Positions 8,086 through 17,842 of a DNA stretch of 64,000 nt are shown here, piece by piece. This DNA comes from Mycobacterium sp. E183 (GTDB lineage Bacteria > Actinomycetota > Actinomycetes > Mycobacteriales > Mycobacteriaceae): assembly GCF_001667735.1 (NCBI RefSeq), contig NZ_LZJN01000152.1, positions 1 to 64,000 of the forward strand, in the 5' to 3' direction. Numbering within the stretch: position 1 is the first letter of the stretch; every line of letters begins with the position of its first letter. The position numbers were made by a program, and so were the translations under genes. The notes beneath the pieces are model-generated. The model was not told the DNA's origin. It did not search any database and saw only the letters and a list, made by a program, of their open reading frames with translations.

Positions 8086-9047
8086 GCTTGGGGCTCCCAT
8101 GCGTACAGGGTCCATTCCGGGCCGGACTCACCGGCGGGAAAGTCGATATAGGTTGCGCGAACAGGCATTCCGATCTTCACCGCGGCAGGGTCCACCCCGC
8201 GCAGCTCGCCCAGCATCCGGACCCCTTCCTCGAGTTCGACCAGGGCGATCACGAAGGGCAGCGTGCGCCCGGGAACCTTGGGCGCGTGGTGCACTACGAA
8301 GCTGTACACCGTGCCCGTGCCGCCGGCCACCACAAAGTCGATCGGCTGCTCTTTGTCCTGCCACACCGCCGGCACCGGCGGGTGCTGCAGACTGCCGTCG
8401 GGCCGCCGCTGAATGCGCAGCTCGTGTGCCTTGACACCCTCCCAGAAGAACGCGGTGTCCCGGGAAACCGCCGGGCGCATCAGGGCGTCGGCGTCCAAAT
8501 CCTCGGGAATCGAAGACCGCGCCGTCTCGGATGTCTCGCGCGGCTTGAATTTGAGTATGCGCCATGCCATCTCGGCGACATCCTCGTCACCGACGCGCCA
8601 GGTGATGTGCTGGTTGATGAACCAGCCTTCGCCGAGAGCGGTCTGTTTTGGCCCGACCACGTCACGCATCTCGGAGTGCACGGTCACCCGCTCGCCGGGA
8701 CGCAGATACCGGTGGTAGGTCTGCTCGCAGTTGGTGGCGACCACGCCGACATAGCCTGCGCCGTCGAACAATTCCATGATCGGACCCATGGGATCGTCCG
8801 TCGGACGCTCGCCGCCCAGTCCGAACATCGTCCACACCTGGATCATCGCCGGGGGCGCGACAAGTCCGGGATGACCGGCGGCCTTGGCCGCGGCCTCGTC
8901 GACGTAGATCGGGTTGCGGTCGCCCAGCGCCTCGACCCAGTTGTTGATGATCGGCTGGTTGACCGGATCCCGGCCCGTGCGGGGTGCGGCGACGACAGTG
9001 GACGTGATCTCGGCGACAGCCTTCTTGATGTCGTCCGTGTCGGTCAT
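8082..9047 (-). CDS. chsH2: ChsH2, MaoC-DUF35 subunit of steroid enoyl-CoA hydratase
   Basis: 321 aa. Orthologue of Rv3542c. A MaoC hot-dog domain covers about residues 15-150 (NNWVEALGDRNPIYVDE, APPAMIQVWTM). A DUF35 OB-fold and zinc-ribbon-like region follows (about 180-315, ending FPAGESGPEWTLYAWEPQA). In the M. tuberculosis complex the MaoC half pairs with ChsH1 and the DUF35 half binds the aldolase Ltp2, so hydration and C-C cleavage are linked. Both ends overlap neighbours by 4 bp. Confidence 0.95.
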   Translation of the reverse strand: MTDTDDIKKAVAEITSTVVAAPRTGRDPVNQPIINNWVEALGDRNPIYVDEAAAKAAGHPGLVAPPAMIQVWTMFGLGGERPTDDPMGPIMELFDGAGYVGVVATNCEQTYHRYLRPGERVTVHSEMRDVVGPKQTALGEGWFINQHITWRVGDEDVAEMAWRILKFKPRETSETARSSIPEDLDADALMRPAVSRDTAFFWEGVKAHELRIQRRPDGSLQHPPVPAVWQDKEQPIDFVVAGGTGTVYSFVVHHAPKVPGRTLPFVIALVELEEGVRMLGELRGVDPAAVKIGMPVRATYIDFPAGESGPEWTLYAWEPQA

Positions 9048-10207
9048 CGAGGGACCCTCGGCACTTTGAGGCCTGCCGCCGCGATCATTTCTCGCATGAC
9101 TTCGTTGACGCCTCCACCGAAGGTGATGACCAGGTTGCGCTTGGTTTGCGAGTCCAGCCAGTTCAGCAGCTCCGCGGTGTCCGAGTCGGCCGCGTTGCCA
9201 TACTTGCCGACGATCTCCTCGGCGAGCCGGCCGATGTACTGGATCCGCTCGGTGCCAAAGACTTTCGTGGCGGCGGCGTCGGCCATGTTGATGTCTTCAC
9301 CGGCCGCGGCCACCTGCCAGTTGAGCAGCTCGTTGATTCGCCACATCGCGTGGATCTCACCGAGGGCCCGCTTGACGTCCTGGTGGTCGATCGGGGTGAT
9401 CCCGTCGCTGCCCGGCTTGGACGCCCAGGCGTGCAAGCGGTCGTAGATGCCGGCCGTGCGGCCCGCGGGGCCGAGCATGACACGTTCGTTGTTGAGCTGA
9501 GTGGTGATGAGCCGCCAGCCGCCGTTCTCCTCGCCGACCAGCATGTCGGCGGGCACCCGCACGTCGTTGTAGTAGGTGGCGTTGGTGTGGTGGGCGCCGT
9601 CGGACAGGATGATCGGCGTCCAGGAGAACCCGGGATCCTTCGTGTCCACGATCAGGATCGAAATGCCCTTGTGTTTAACGGCTTCCGGGTCGGTGCGGCA
9701 GGCCAGCCAGATGTAGTCGGCGTCGTGTCCGCCGGTGGTCCACATCTTCTGGCCGTTGACGATGTACTCGTCGCCCTGACGGACGGCGGTCGTCCGCAGG
9801 GACGCCAGGTCGGTGCCGGCCTCGGGCTCGCTGTAACCGATCGCGAAGTGCACCTCGCCCGCCAAGATCGCCGGCAGGAACTTCTTTTTCTGCGCTTCGC
9901 TGCCGAACTGCTGCAGCGTCGGCCCGACGGTCTGCAGCGTGACCGCGGGCAGCGGAACGTCGGCCCGATGCGCCTCGTTGACGAAGATCGACTGCTCGAT
10001 GGGCCCGAAGCCCAAGCCGCCGAACTCTTTTGGCCACCCCACCCCGAGCTTGCCGTCGCGGCCCATCCGCCGGATCACCGCGCGGTAGGCCTCGTTGTGC
10101 CGGTCCTGCTCCATCGCCTTCATCTCGTCGGACGAGATCAGGTTCGAAAAGTACTCCCGCAGTTCCGCTTGCAGCTGACGCTGCTCCGGAGTGAGGTCTA
10201 TGAACAT
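9044..10207 (-). CDS. fadE29: Acyl-CoA dehydrogenase FadE29 (ChsE2)
   Basis: 387 aa. One subunit of the alpha2beta2 FadE28-FadE29 dehydrogenase, which oxidises the C3 side chain (3-oxo-4-pregnene-20-carboxyl-CoA). FAD/substrate motifs are visible: IGYSEPEAGTDLASLRT, IVNGQKMWTTGGHDADY, and the C-terminal ITFGGGVNEVMREMIAAAGL. ATG 10207 (MFIDLTPEQRQLQAELREYF) is chosen over a longer upstream extension, which has no homology. It overlaps fadE28 by 10 bp and chsH2 by 4 bp. Heterotetrameric ACADs of this type are characteristic of actinobacterial steroid catabolism. Confidence 0.95.
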   Translation of the reverse strand: MFIDLTPEQRQLQAELREYFSNLISSDEMKAMEQDRHNEAYRAVIRRMGRDGKLGVGWPKEFGGLGFGPIEQSIFVNEAHRADVPLPAVTLQTVGPTLQQFGSEAQKKKFLPAILAGEVHFAIGYSEPEAGTDLASLRTTAVRQGDEYIVNGQKMWTTGGHDADYIWLACRTDPEAVKHKGISILIVDTKDPGFSWTPIILSDGAHHTNATYYNDVRVPADMLVGEENGGWRLITTQLNNERVMLGPAGRTAGIYDRLHAWASKPGSDGITPIDHQDVKRALGEIHAMWRINELLNWQVAAAGEDINMADAAATKVFGTERIQYIGRLAEEIVGKYGNAADSDTAELLNWLDSQTKRNLVITFGGGVNEVMREMIAAAGLKVPRVPR

Positions 10208-11211
10208 TGCGCTCCCACCAGGTCGAGACGATGAGAAGAACCGCCCAGCAGCCGGGACAGGTCCTTGATCGTGGAGTAATACCGGTGCATCGGGTAGGTG
10301 ATGTCCATGCCCATGCCACCGTGCAGGTGATGGCAGGTCTGCATCACCGGCGGGGCCTGCGAAGTGATCCAGTAGCCGAGCACGTCCAGGTCGTCGTCGG
10401 CGTCCCGGCCTTCGGACAGCCGCCACACCACCGACTTGGCCGCCAAATCGATGGTGCGCGAGGCGATGTAGACCTCCGCCAGCTGCGCCGCCACCGTCTG
10501 GAACGTGGACAGCGGCTTGCCGAACTGCTTGCGGTTGGCCACGTAGTCCGCGGTGAGGCGCAGCGCCCCGGCCACCAGCCCGTCGGCGTAGGCGCCGACG
10601 GCCGCCAAGGCGAGCTGATTGACCCGATGCGCCTGGGCGCCGGCGAGCACATCGGAGTCGCCGACAGCGACGTCGGCGAACGTGACGCTGTACTCGTCCG
10701 CACCGTTCGATGTCGGCGTCTTGACCACCGCCACACCGTCGGCCTTCGGCGACACCACCACGACCGCGCTGTCCGCGGTCACGACCATCCAGTCGGCGGA
10801 TTCGGCATACGGCACAGCCACTTTGGTGCCCGACAGCCGGCCGTCGGCGAAGGTGGTCGACGGCCGGTCGGGCAACGCGGCGCCGGGCTCGTTCAGCGCG
10901 GCCGTCAGCACGCCGCCCTTGGCGACCGTGGCCAGGAACCGGTCCTGTTGTTCATCGGACGCCAGGTCAAGCAGCGGCGCCACGCCGAAGCCGAGGGTGG
11001 CCAGCGCCGGCGTGATGGCGCCGTGGCGGCCTATCTCGGTGAGCACCGTGGCGACCTCGGGCAGGCCGACGCCGTCGCCGCCGAGGCGCTCGGGCACCGG
11101 CAGCGCCGTCACCCCGCCGCTGACCAACGCGTCCCAGCCGAGGTCCCGATCCAGAACGGACGTCACCACATCCGCGACGGCTTGTTGCGTCGCAGTGAGA
11201 TTGAAGTCCAT
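10198..11211 (-). CDS. fadE28: Acyl-CoA dehydrogenase FadE28 (ChsE1)
   Basis: 337 aa, the short ACAD partner of FadE29. It begins MDFNLTATQQAVADVVTSVL and keeps the C-terminal dehydrogenase helices (DYVANRKQFGKPLSTFQTVA; CHHLHGGMGMDITYPMHRYY). The start overlaps the cyp125 stop by 1 bp (TGATG), so it should be translated as part of the cyp125 operon even though cyp125 itself is broken in this sequence. An alternative upstream start would run into cyp125. Confidence 0.94.
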   Translation of the reverse strand: MDFNLTATQQAVADVVTSVLDRDLGWDALVSGGVTALPVPERLGGDGVGLPEVATVLTEIGRHGAITPALATLGFGVAPLLDLASDEQQDRFLATVAKGGVLTAALNEPGAALPDRPSTTFADGRLSGTKVAVPYAESADWMVVTADSAVVVVSPKADGVAVVKTPTSNGADEYSVTFADVAVGDSDVLAGAQAHRVNQLALAAVGAYADGLVAGALRLTADYVANRKQFGKPLSTFQTVAAQLAEVYIASRTIDLAAKSVVWRLSEGRDADDDLDVLGYWITSQAPPVMQTCHHLHGGMGMDITYPMHRYYSTIKDLSRLLGGSSHRLDLVGAQCS

Positions 11212-12445
11212 CAGGACGTCACCGCGGTCTTGCCGGTGTAGTCCACCTGCCAATGCTTGATTCCGTTGAGCCAGCCCGACCGCAGCCGCTCGGGCTCGCC
11301 GACCGGCTTGAGGTCCGGCATGTGATCGGCGACCGCGTTGAAGATGAGGTTGATGGTCATGCGGGCCAGGTTCGCGCCGATGCAGTAGTGGGCGCCGGTG
11401 CCACCGAACCCGACGTGGGGGTTCGGGTCGCGCAGGATGTTGAAGGCGTGCGGGTCCTCGAAGACCTCTTCGTCGAAGTTGGCCGAGCGGTAGGACATCA
11501 CCACCCGTTCGCCCTTCTTGATCCGCACGCCTTCAACATCCTGCGCGACCCGAACCCCCACGTCGGGTTCGGTGGCACCGGCGCCCACTACTGCATCGGC
11601 GCGAACCTGGCCCGCATGACCATCAACCTCATCTTCAACGCGGTCGCCGATCACATGCCGTGGGTGATCGAGTTGCGCGTGGTCTCGTTGCCCGCCACCG
11701 CGAGCATCACCACGAAGAAACCGAACTCGTCGTCGGAGAGCTTCTCGCCGTCGATGTCGGCCTGGACGAGCGTGGTGACGATGTCGTCGGTGGGGTTCTT
11801 GCTGCGCTCCGCGGCCATCGCCATGGCGTAGGTGATCAGTTCCATCGACGACTGCGCGGGATCGACGTGAGCGTACTCGGGGTCGGTGCCGCCGGTCATC
11901 TCGTTGGACCAGCGGAAGAGCTTGTCGCGATCCTCCTGGGGAACGCCGAGCAGGCCCGCGATGGCTTGCAGCGGCAGCTCGCACGAGACCTGCTCGACGA
12001 AGTCGCCGCTGCCCTCGTGCGCCGCGGTCTTCGCGATGTTCTGGGCACGCTGGGCCAGCTCGGCCTCCAGCCGTCCGATGGCCCGTGGCGTGAAGCCGCG
12101 CGAGATGATCTTGCGCAGCCGGGTGTGGTGGGGTGCGTCCATGTTGAGCATGACGCTGCGCTGCAGCTCGACCTGCTCGCGCTTCATCTCCGGCGGCCAC
12201 GTCGGGATGGCGCCGTTCATCCAGCTCGAGAAGATGTCGCTGCGCTTGGACACCTCCTTGACGTCGGCGTGCTTGGTGACGAGCCAATATCCGTGGTCCT
12301 CGAACCCGCCCGCGCCATTGGGGATGTCGACCCAGTGGATGGGCTCCGCCTTGCGCAGCTCGGCGAGTTCCGCGACGGGCAGCCCGGCGAGGTTGACGTC
12401 GGGGTCGAGAAAGTCGAAGTCGGCGGGGATGTTGGGGGGTGCCAT
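11211..12445 (-). pseudogene. cyp125: Steroid C26-monooxygenase Cyp125, disrupted by an inverted duplication
   Basis: The N-terminal part (12445 down to 11651) reads MAPPNIPADFDFLDPDVNL through the I-helix MLAVAGNETTRNSITHGM, then hits TGA at 11653-11651 (264 aa). The C-terminal part resumes in another frame at about 11530 (GVRIKKGERVVMSYRSANF) and holds the heme-ligand loop VGFGGTGAHYCIGANLA, ending at 11211. In intact Cyp125 about 49 residues, including the K-helix ExxR, separate these parts. Here that stretch is replaced by a reversed copy of 11316-11453. The predicted product lacks ExxR and the cysteine ligand and cannot bind heme. Cyp125 starts cholesterol side-chain breakdown at C26; Cyp142, if present elsewhere, could substitute. 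An assembly error is a real alternative. A KstR site lies 20 bp upstream of the ATG. Confidence 0.85.
11316..11660. repeat. Perfect 138-bp inverted repeat with 69-bp spacer inside cyp125
   Basis: Arms 11316-11453 and 11523-11660 are exact reverse complements over 138 bp, with 69 bp between them. The left arm is genuine cyp125 heme-loop coding DNA; the right arm is its inverted copy. The junctions coincide with short matches to what should lie there. CGGCATG is shared between the HGM codons and antisense HMP codons. GGCGTGCGG is shared between the GVR codons before IKKG and the antisense arm end. Confidence 0.95.
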
Positions 12446-12464
12446 GATGTGTGCGCTCCTCAAT

Positions 12465-12478
12465 TGCAACGTGTTCTA
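12465..12478. promoter_or_regulatory. KstR operator proximal to cyp125
   Basis: TGCAACGTGTTCTA matches TNNAACNNGTTNNA at all fixed bases. It lies 19 bp upstream of the cyp125 ATG (12445) and probably controls the whole leftward side-chain operon. Confidence 0.88.
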
Positions 12479-12543
12479 GTGCCAGTAAAACACGGCTCCT
12501 GCGCAGATAAAAGGCAGGTCACCATCGTCGCTTGTCAGACTAA

Positions 12544-12557
12544 TGAAACGTGTTCTA
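12544..12557. promoter_or_regulatory. KstR operator proximal to fadA5
   Basis: TGAAACGTGTTCTA matches the KstR consensus at all fixed bases and ends 10 bp before the fadA5 ATG. With the site at 12465 it gives each divergent promoter its own operator. Confidence 0.88.
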
Positions 12558-12558
12558 G

Positions 12559-13731
<1,173 letters not shown>

Positions 13732-13738
13732 CCTCTCG

Positions 13739-14125
13739 GTGCTCGTCTCCGAAGAGAGCCGCATCGCCGCGGCGCAGGCCTACATCGACGCGCTTGTCAG
13801 CCATCACGGCGACTCCGTTCCGTTCGCCGCGCGGTGCACCCGCGTCGAGCAAGGGATCAAGAACGGGTTCTCCGGAAACCATCTGCGCCGCAGCATGAAT
13901 CGTGGTCCGCAGTACCGATTTCTCGCGGACACGACGCCGCCGGATTACCGAATCGACGGAGACCGGGTGCACGCGGCGTACACCGTGCTGACCAAGGCGG
14001 CGTTCGGCGGCCGTCGGCTGGCCGCACGAGTCAACGAGACGTTCGTGATACCGGCCGAAAGCTCAAGCGGCAAGGCCGAAATCCACCACATCAAGGTTCG
14101 CTTCCAACCATTTGTCCAGCGCTAA
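13739..14125 (+). CDS. Small protein of unknown function between fadA5 and ddn
   Basis: 128 aa from a GTG at 13739, 7 bp after the fadA5 stop, so probably in the same transcript. The sequence (SRIAAAQAYIDALVSHHGDS near the start; RVHAAYTVLTKAAFGGRRLA and IHHIKVRFQPF near the end) looks like a small alpha+beta barrel of the SnoaL/NTF2-like kind. That fold guess is weak and no catalytic residues can be named. ddn follows 9 bp downstream. No signal peptide or membrane segment is seen. Such proteins are often isomerases or binding proteins in steroid loci, but nothing here proves it. Confidence 0.6.
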   Translation: MLVSEESRIAAAQAYIDALVSHHGDSVPFAARCTRVEQGIKNGFSGNHLRRSMNRGPQYRFLADTTPPDYRIDGDRVHAAYTVLTKAAFGGRRLAARVNETFVIPAESSSGKAEIHHIKVRFQPFVQR

Positions 14126-14587
<462 letters not shown>

Positions 14588-14607
14588 CGTTTCCCTCGCT
14601 GCAGGTT

Positions 14608-14677
14608 GGGAAAGATCCTGGGCGACGTCGTCGACGCTGACGTCGGCGAAGCCGCGGGCACTGAACAGCTCGACGGC
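14608..14677 (-). pseudogene. Remnant of a TetR-family regulator (N-terminal scrap)
   Basis: On the minus strand this piece reads about 23 residues, VELFSARGFADVSVDDVAQD, the typical first helices of a TetR DNA-binding domain. Neither a full helix-turn-helix nor a ligand domain follows. It abuts the nitroreductase fragment that reads the opposite way, as if a divergent TetR/nitroreductase pair had collapsed by deletion. The fragment is short, so recognition is tentative. Confidence 0.45.
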
Positions 14678-14926
14678 GAAAGGGTGATTCTGCCGGCTTC
14701 TTTCGGCGGGCGCGACGTAGACCCGTTGTGGTATCGCAACCTGAAGGAGCATCCCGAAGTGCGGGTGCAGATCCGCGCCCGGCAGCTGGATCTGGTGGCC
14801 CGGGATGCCACAGACGCTGAGCGCGAACGCTATTGGCCGCCGCTGAAGCGGATCTGCCCTCGCTACCGCGAATACCGTCGGGCCATCGACCGCGTCATCC
14901 CGCTCGTGGTCTGCGAGCCGCGCTAG
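14672..14926 (+). pseudogene. Truncated Ddn-like nitroreductase (C-terminal half only)
   Basis: From about 14672 the plus strand reads GERVILPASFGGRDVDPLWY and continues to DATDAERERYWPPLK and RVIPLVVCEPR. That matches the C-terminal 80 or so residues of Ddn-type F420-dependent reductases. The N-terminal half, with the TTGRKTG F420-binding segment, is missing and is replaced by DNA resembling a TetR start on the other strand. It lies directly after intact ddn and looks like a decayed paralogue. A TTG/ATG start at about 14606 would give a 106-aa reading frame, but its first 23 residues are not family-like. Confidence 0.7.
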
Positions 14927-15111
14927 GCGCGGCCGGTTTGTCTGGGTAGGACCGTCGGTGAGAACGGAGCAGCCGGCCTTGGCCGTCCGCCGCCGAACCA
15001 TCCGTTGCACCCGGGCACGGCACCTCAGGGCTTGACTGAGCATATCGCCGTATGTGACGATTTCGTCAGAAAGCGTGCGCCGTGGCCGCCAGGCGCGCTG
15101 TGAGGAGAACG

Positions 15112-16302
15112 ATGCGTCGCACACCGGCCGGTGTCCCGGTATACGAACCCGACCTCTACTCCGCCGCCGCCATCGTCGATCCCTACCCGCACTACCGGCG
15201 CCTGCGCGACCTCGGCCCGGTGGTCTGGCTGGCCAAGCAGAAGGCGTACGCGCTCCCCCGCTACGCCGAGAGCAAGGCCGTGTTGCGTGACGACACGACG
15301 TTCCTGTCGGGCAGGGGCGTCTCCCTGAACCCGATCACCAATCGCCTATCGCGAGGCACGACCCTCAACAGCGACGGCGACGAGCACGATCAACGTCGCA
15401 AACTGGTCGCGCACCGACTGTTGCCGCGCGTGCTGCGTGCGATCAGCGACAGCGTGGACGCCACCGCCGCGGCGGTCGTCGATGCCGCGCTCGCCCAGGG
15501 TGCGGTCGACGGGGTAAACGACCTGGCGGCCGCCCTGCCGCTGGCCGTGGTGCCTGACCTCATCGGTTGGCCGCGGGATGGTCGGCATCACCTCATCGAC
15601 TGGGGCGGAGCCACTTTCGATGTCCTCGGCCCGCTGAACTGGCAAGCGATCAAGTCGACGCCTCGCGCGTTGCAAATGCTGCGGTTCGCGCGCCGCGTGG
15701 TTCGCCAGCGGGCCGTTCTCGACGGCAGCATGGCACACGAGCTTCTGCTTGCCGCCGACGAAGGCAAGCTGTCGCATCGCGAGTGTCCGCCGCTGATGGT
15801 CGACTATCTCGCGCCGTCGATCGACACCACCATGAGCGCCATCTCCAACGCGTTGCACCTGTTCGCCAGCCACCCCGAGCAGTGGCGGCTGCTGAAAGAG
15901 GACCCGGGCCTCATGACGAACGCCGTCAATGAAGTGGTCCGGTACGAGCCCCCGCTGCGCGCATTCGCGCGCTGGGTGGCCAGCCAAACTGAAATAGCCG
16001 GCACGCCAATGCCGTCCGGTGCTCGCGCCCTTGTGATGTACGCCTCTGCCAACCGAGACGAACGCGAATGGGAGGAACCCGAAGTCTTCGACATCCGCCG
16101 CGACGCCAGCCGTCAAATCGGCTTCGGCCACGGAGCGCATGCCTGCGCCGGCCAAGGTCTGGCGCGCCTGGAAACGTCGGCCATGCTGCGCGCACTGATT
16201 GAGCGCGTCGACCGCATCGAGGTCACCGGAACACCGAAGTGGGCGATGAACAACATCATCCGCCGTCACGAGGCCCTGCCGCTCAAGCTGGTTCCGGCAT
16301 AA
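15112..16302 (+). CDS. Cytochrome P450, family not identified
   Basis: 396 aa. K-helix ExxR is in NEVVRYEPPLRAFARW (about residues 276-291), and the heme loop is FGHGAHACAGQGLARLE (about 335-351) with the cysteine ligand present. The I-helix reads VDYLAPSIDTTMSAI, keeping the acid-alcohol DT pair but with Pro-Ser where most P450s have Ala/Gly-Gly. Substrate is unknown. Not being Cyp125, it is not expected to replace it. ATG 15112 is preceded by GAGGAG at good spacing. A 185-bp gap separates it from the nitroreductase remnant, and no KstR site is seen there. No equivalent lies at this place in H37Rv. Confidence 0.9.
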   Translation: MRRTPAGVPVYEPDLYSAAAIVDPYPHYRRLRDLGPVVWLAKQKAYALPRYAESKAVLRDDTTFLSGRGVSLNPITNRLSRGTTLNSDGDEHDQRRKLVAHRLLPRVLRAISDSVDATAAAVVDAALAQGAVDGVNDLAAALPLAVVPDLIGWPRDGRHHLIDWGGATFDVLGPLNWQAIKSTPRALQMLRFARRVVRQRAVLDGSMAHELLLAADEGKLSHRECPPLMVDYLAPSIDTTMSAISNALHLFASHPEQWRLLKEDPGLMTNAVNEVVRYEPPLRAFARWVASQTEIAGTPMPSGARALVMYASANRDEREWEEPEVFDIRRDASRQIGFGHGAHACAGQGLARLETSAMLRALIERVDRIEVTGTPKWAMNNIIRRHEALPLKLVPA

Positions 16303-16353
16303 ATTCGCGTGGTGTCAGCTCGACGCCGCCCGCGCCAAACTGAAAGGGACTCA

Positions 16354-16917
16354 ATGAGACTCTTGCCCCCGGCCGCCGAGCCGTTCACTGCTCCGCCCGA
16401 CCGGGACATGCTCCCCTCGGAGCGCCGAGAATTCGTCCGCACGCACCGGACGTGTGTCTTCGGTTACCGCCGCCGCCATGACGGCCCGGCCATGTCGATC
16501 GTGTATTACGTCCCGACCGATGACGATGAGCTGCTCGTGTCCACCATGGCCGGACGCGCGAAGGCGAACGCGGTGGCGCGGGACCCGAAAGTGAGCATTT
16601 GTGTGCTCGACGAGCGCTGGCCGTTCTCCTTCTTGCAGGTATACGCCGACGCCGTCGTCGATAAAGACCCCGACCTCACCGTCGACGTCATGATGGCCGT
16701 CGGCTGGCGCATGTCCGGACACCAGGCGGGCGCGGAAGCCCGGCCGTTCGTCCGGGAAATGGCCGAGCGCGAAGACAGACTGGTGCTTCGTTGTCGTCCC
16801 TACGCGACCTTCGCCACACCGCCGCGTCACCTGTATGCGAACGAGGAAGCGAACGAGCTGACGCACTGGGGATCATCGTCGCTCCCCTGGAACGCTCCGG
16901 ATCCGGTTGCCCGGTAG
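16354..16917 (+). CDS. PNPOx-fold (FMN/F420-type) oxidoreductase
   Basis: 187 aa. Split-barrel flavin-binding protein of the pyridoxamine-phosphate-oxidase-like superfamily. The strands MSIVYYVPTDDDELLVSTMAGRAKANAVARDPKVSICVLD (about 48-87) form the usual cofactor-binding core with the SxxxGRAK-type turn. It may use F420 or FMN, and the substrate is unknown. ATG 16354 has GAAAGGGA upstream. It lies 51 bp after the P450 on the same strand and may be co-transcribed with it. It converges with the SDR gene to the right, with a 5-bp gap. Confidence 0.78.
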   Translation: MRLLPPAAEPFTAPPDRDMLPSERREFVRTHRTCVFGYRRRHDGPAMSIVYYVPTDDDELLVSTMAGRAKANAVARDPKVSICVLDERWPFSFLQVYADAVVDKDPDLTVDVMMAVGWRMSGHQAGAEARPFVREMAEREDRLVLRCRPYATFATPPRHLYANEEANELTHWGSSSLPWNAPDPVAR

Positions 16918-16922
16918 CTGAA

Positions 16923-17828
16923 TCAGGCCCCGTACACGGGAACCGGCGGGCGGGCCTTGGCGAGCAGGTCGGCGACGACGGGCCCCAGTTCCGCGGGATC
17001 CCACCTTGCGCCCTTGTCGATCTGCGGCCCGTGTGCCCAGCCCTCCGCGACCCGGATCTTACCGCCCTCGACCTCGAACACCTTCCCGGTCACGTCGCGG
17101 GATTCCGCGCTGCCCAGCCACACCACCAGCGGCGAGACGTTCTCGGGCGCCATGGCGTCGAAATCCTGGTCCTGCGTTGCCATCATCTCGGCGAAGACCG
17201 TCTCGGTCATGCGGGTTCGGGCCGACGGCGCGATGGCGTTGACCGTCACGCCGTAGCGGCCCATCTCGGCGGCGCCGACCAGCGTCATCGCCGCGATGCC
17301 GGCCTTGGCCGCGCTGTAGTTGCCCTGCCCGACGCTGCCCTGCAGGCCGGCGCCCGAACTGGTGTTGACGATCCGCGCGTCGACGGCCTTGCCCTCTTTG
17401 GACAACCCGCGCCAGTACGACGCCGCGTGCCGCATGGTGGCGAAGTGGCCCTTGAGATGTACGGCGATAACGGCGTCGAACTCCTCCTCGCTGGTGTTGG
17501 CCATCATCCTGTCGCGGACGATGCCGGCGTTGTTGACCAACACGTCCAGCCCGCCGAAGGTGTCGACGGCGGTCTGGATCAGGGCGGCCGCTTCGTTCCA
17601 GTCGGCGACGTTGGATCCGTTGGCGACGGCTTCCCCACCGGCCGCGGTGATTTCGTCGACCACGCCCTGGGCGGCGCTGCCGCCCCCGGCCGGCGAGCCG
17701 TCCAGGCCCACGCCGATGTCGTTGACCACCACGCGCGCACCTTCGGCCGCGAAGGCGAGCGCATGCGCGCGACCGATACCGCCGCCCGCTCCGGTGACGA
17801 TGACCACGCGGCCGTCAACCACTCCCAT
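16923..17828 (-). CDS. Short-chain dehydrogenase/reductase (Rv3548c-like)
   Basis: 301 aa. Classical SDR: cofactor loop VTGAGGGIGRAHALAFAAEGA (about 9-29), NNAG at about 94, catalytic Ser in VNTSSGAG (about 153) and YSAAKAG with catalytic Tyr/Lys (about 166-172). A long C-terminal extension ends in PPVPVYGA. It matches Rv3548c in order and length and is predicted to oxidise or reduce a hydroxyacyl-CoA or hydroxysteroid intermediate. ATG 17828 is the start of family homology. It follows the next SDR by 14 bp on the same strand, so the two form an operon. Confidence 0.88.
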   Translation of the reverse strand: MGVVDGRVVIVTGAGGGIGRAHALAFAAEGARVVVNDIGVGLDGSPAGGGSAAQGVVDEITAAGGEAVANGSNVADWNEAAALIQTAVDTFGGLDVLVNNAGIVRDRMMANTSEEEFDAVIAVHLKGHFATMRHAASYWRGLSKEGKAVDARIVNTSSGAGLQGSVGQGNYSAAKAGIAAMTLVGAAEMGRYGVTVNAIAPSARTRMTETVFAEMMATQDQDFDAMAPENVSPLVVWLGSAESRDVTGKVFEVEGGKIRVAEGWAHGPQIDKGARWDPAELGPVVADLLAKARPPVPVYGA

Positions 17829-17842
17829 TGTTCGTGTCTCCT

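Noticed and set aside
11253-11831. Plus-strand open frame with perfect P450 heme-loop sequence inside cyp125
   Set aside because: The P450 wording on the plus strand comes only from the inverted copy of cyp125 DNA at 11523-11660. The flanks of the frame are antisense to cyp125. It is not a separate gene.
16918-16922. Terminator between the PNPOx-fold gene and the SDR gene
   Set aside because: The gap is only 5 bp and no hairpin is seen; termination must lie within the coding ends if present.
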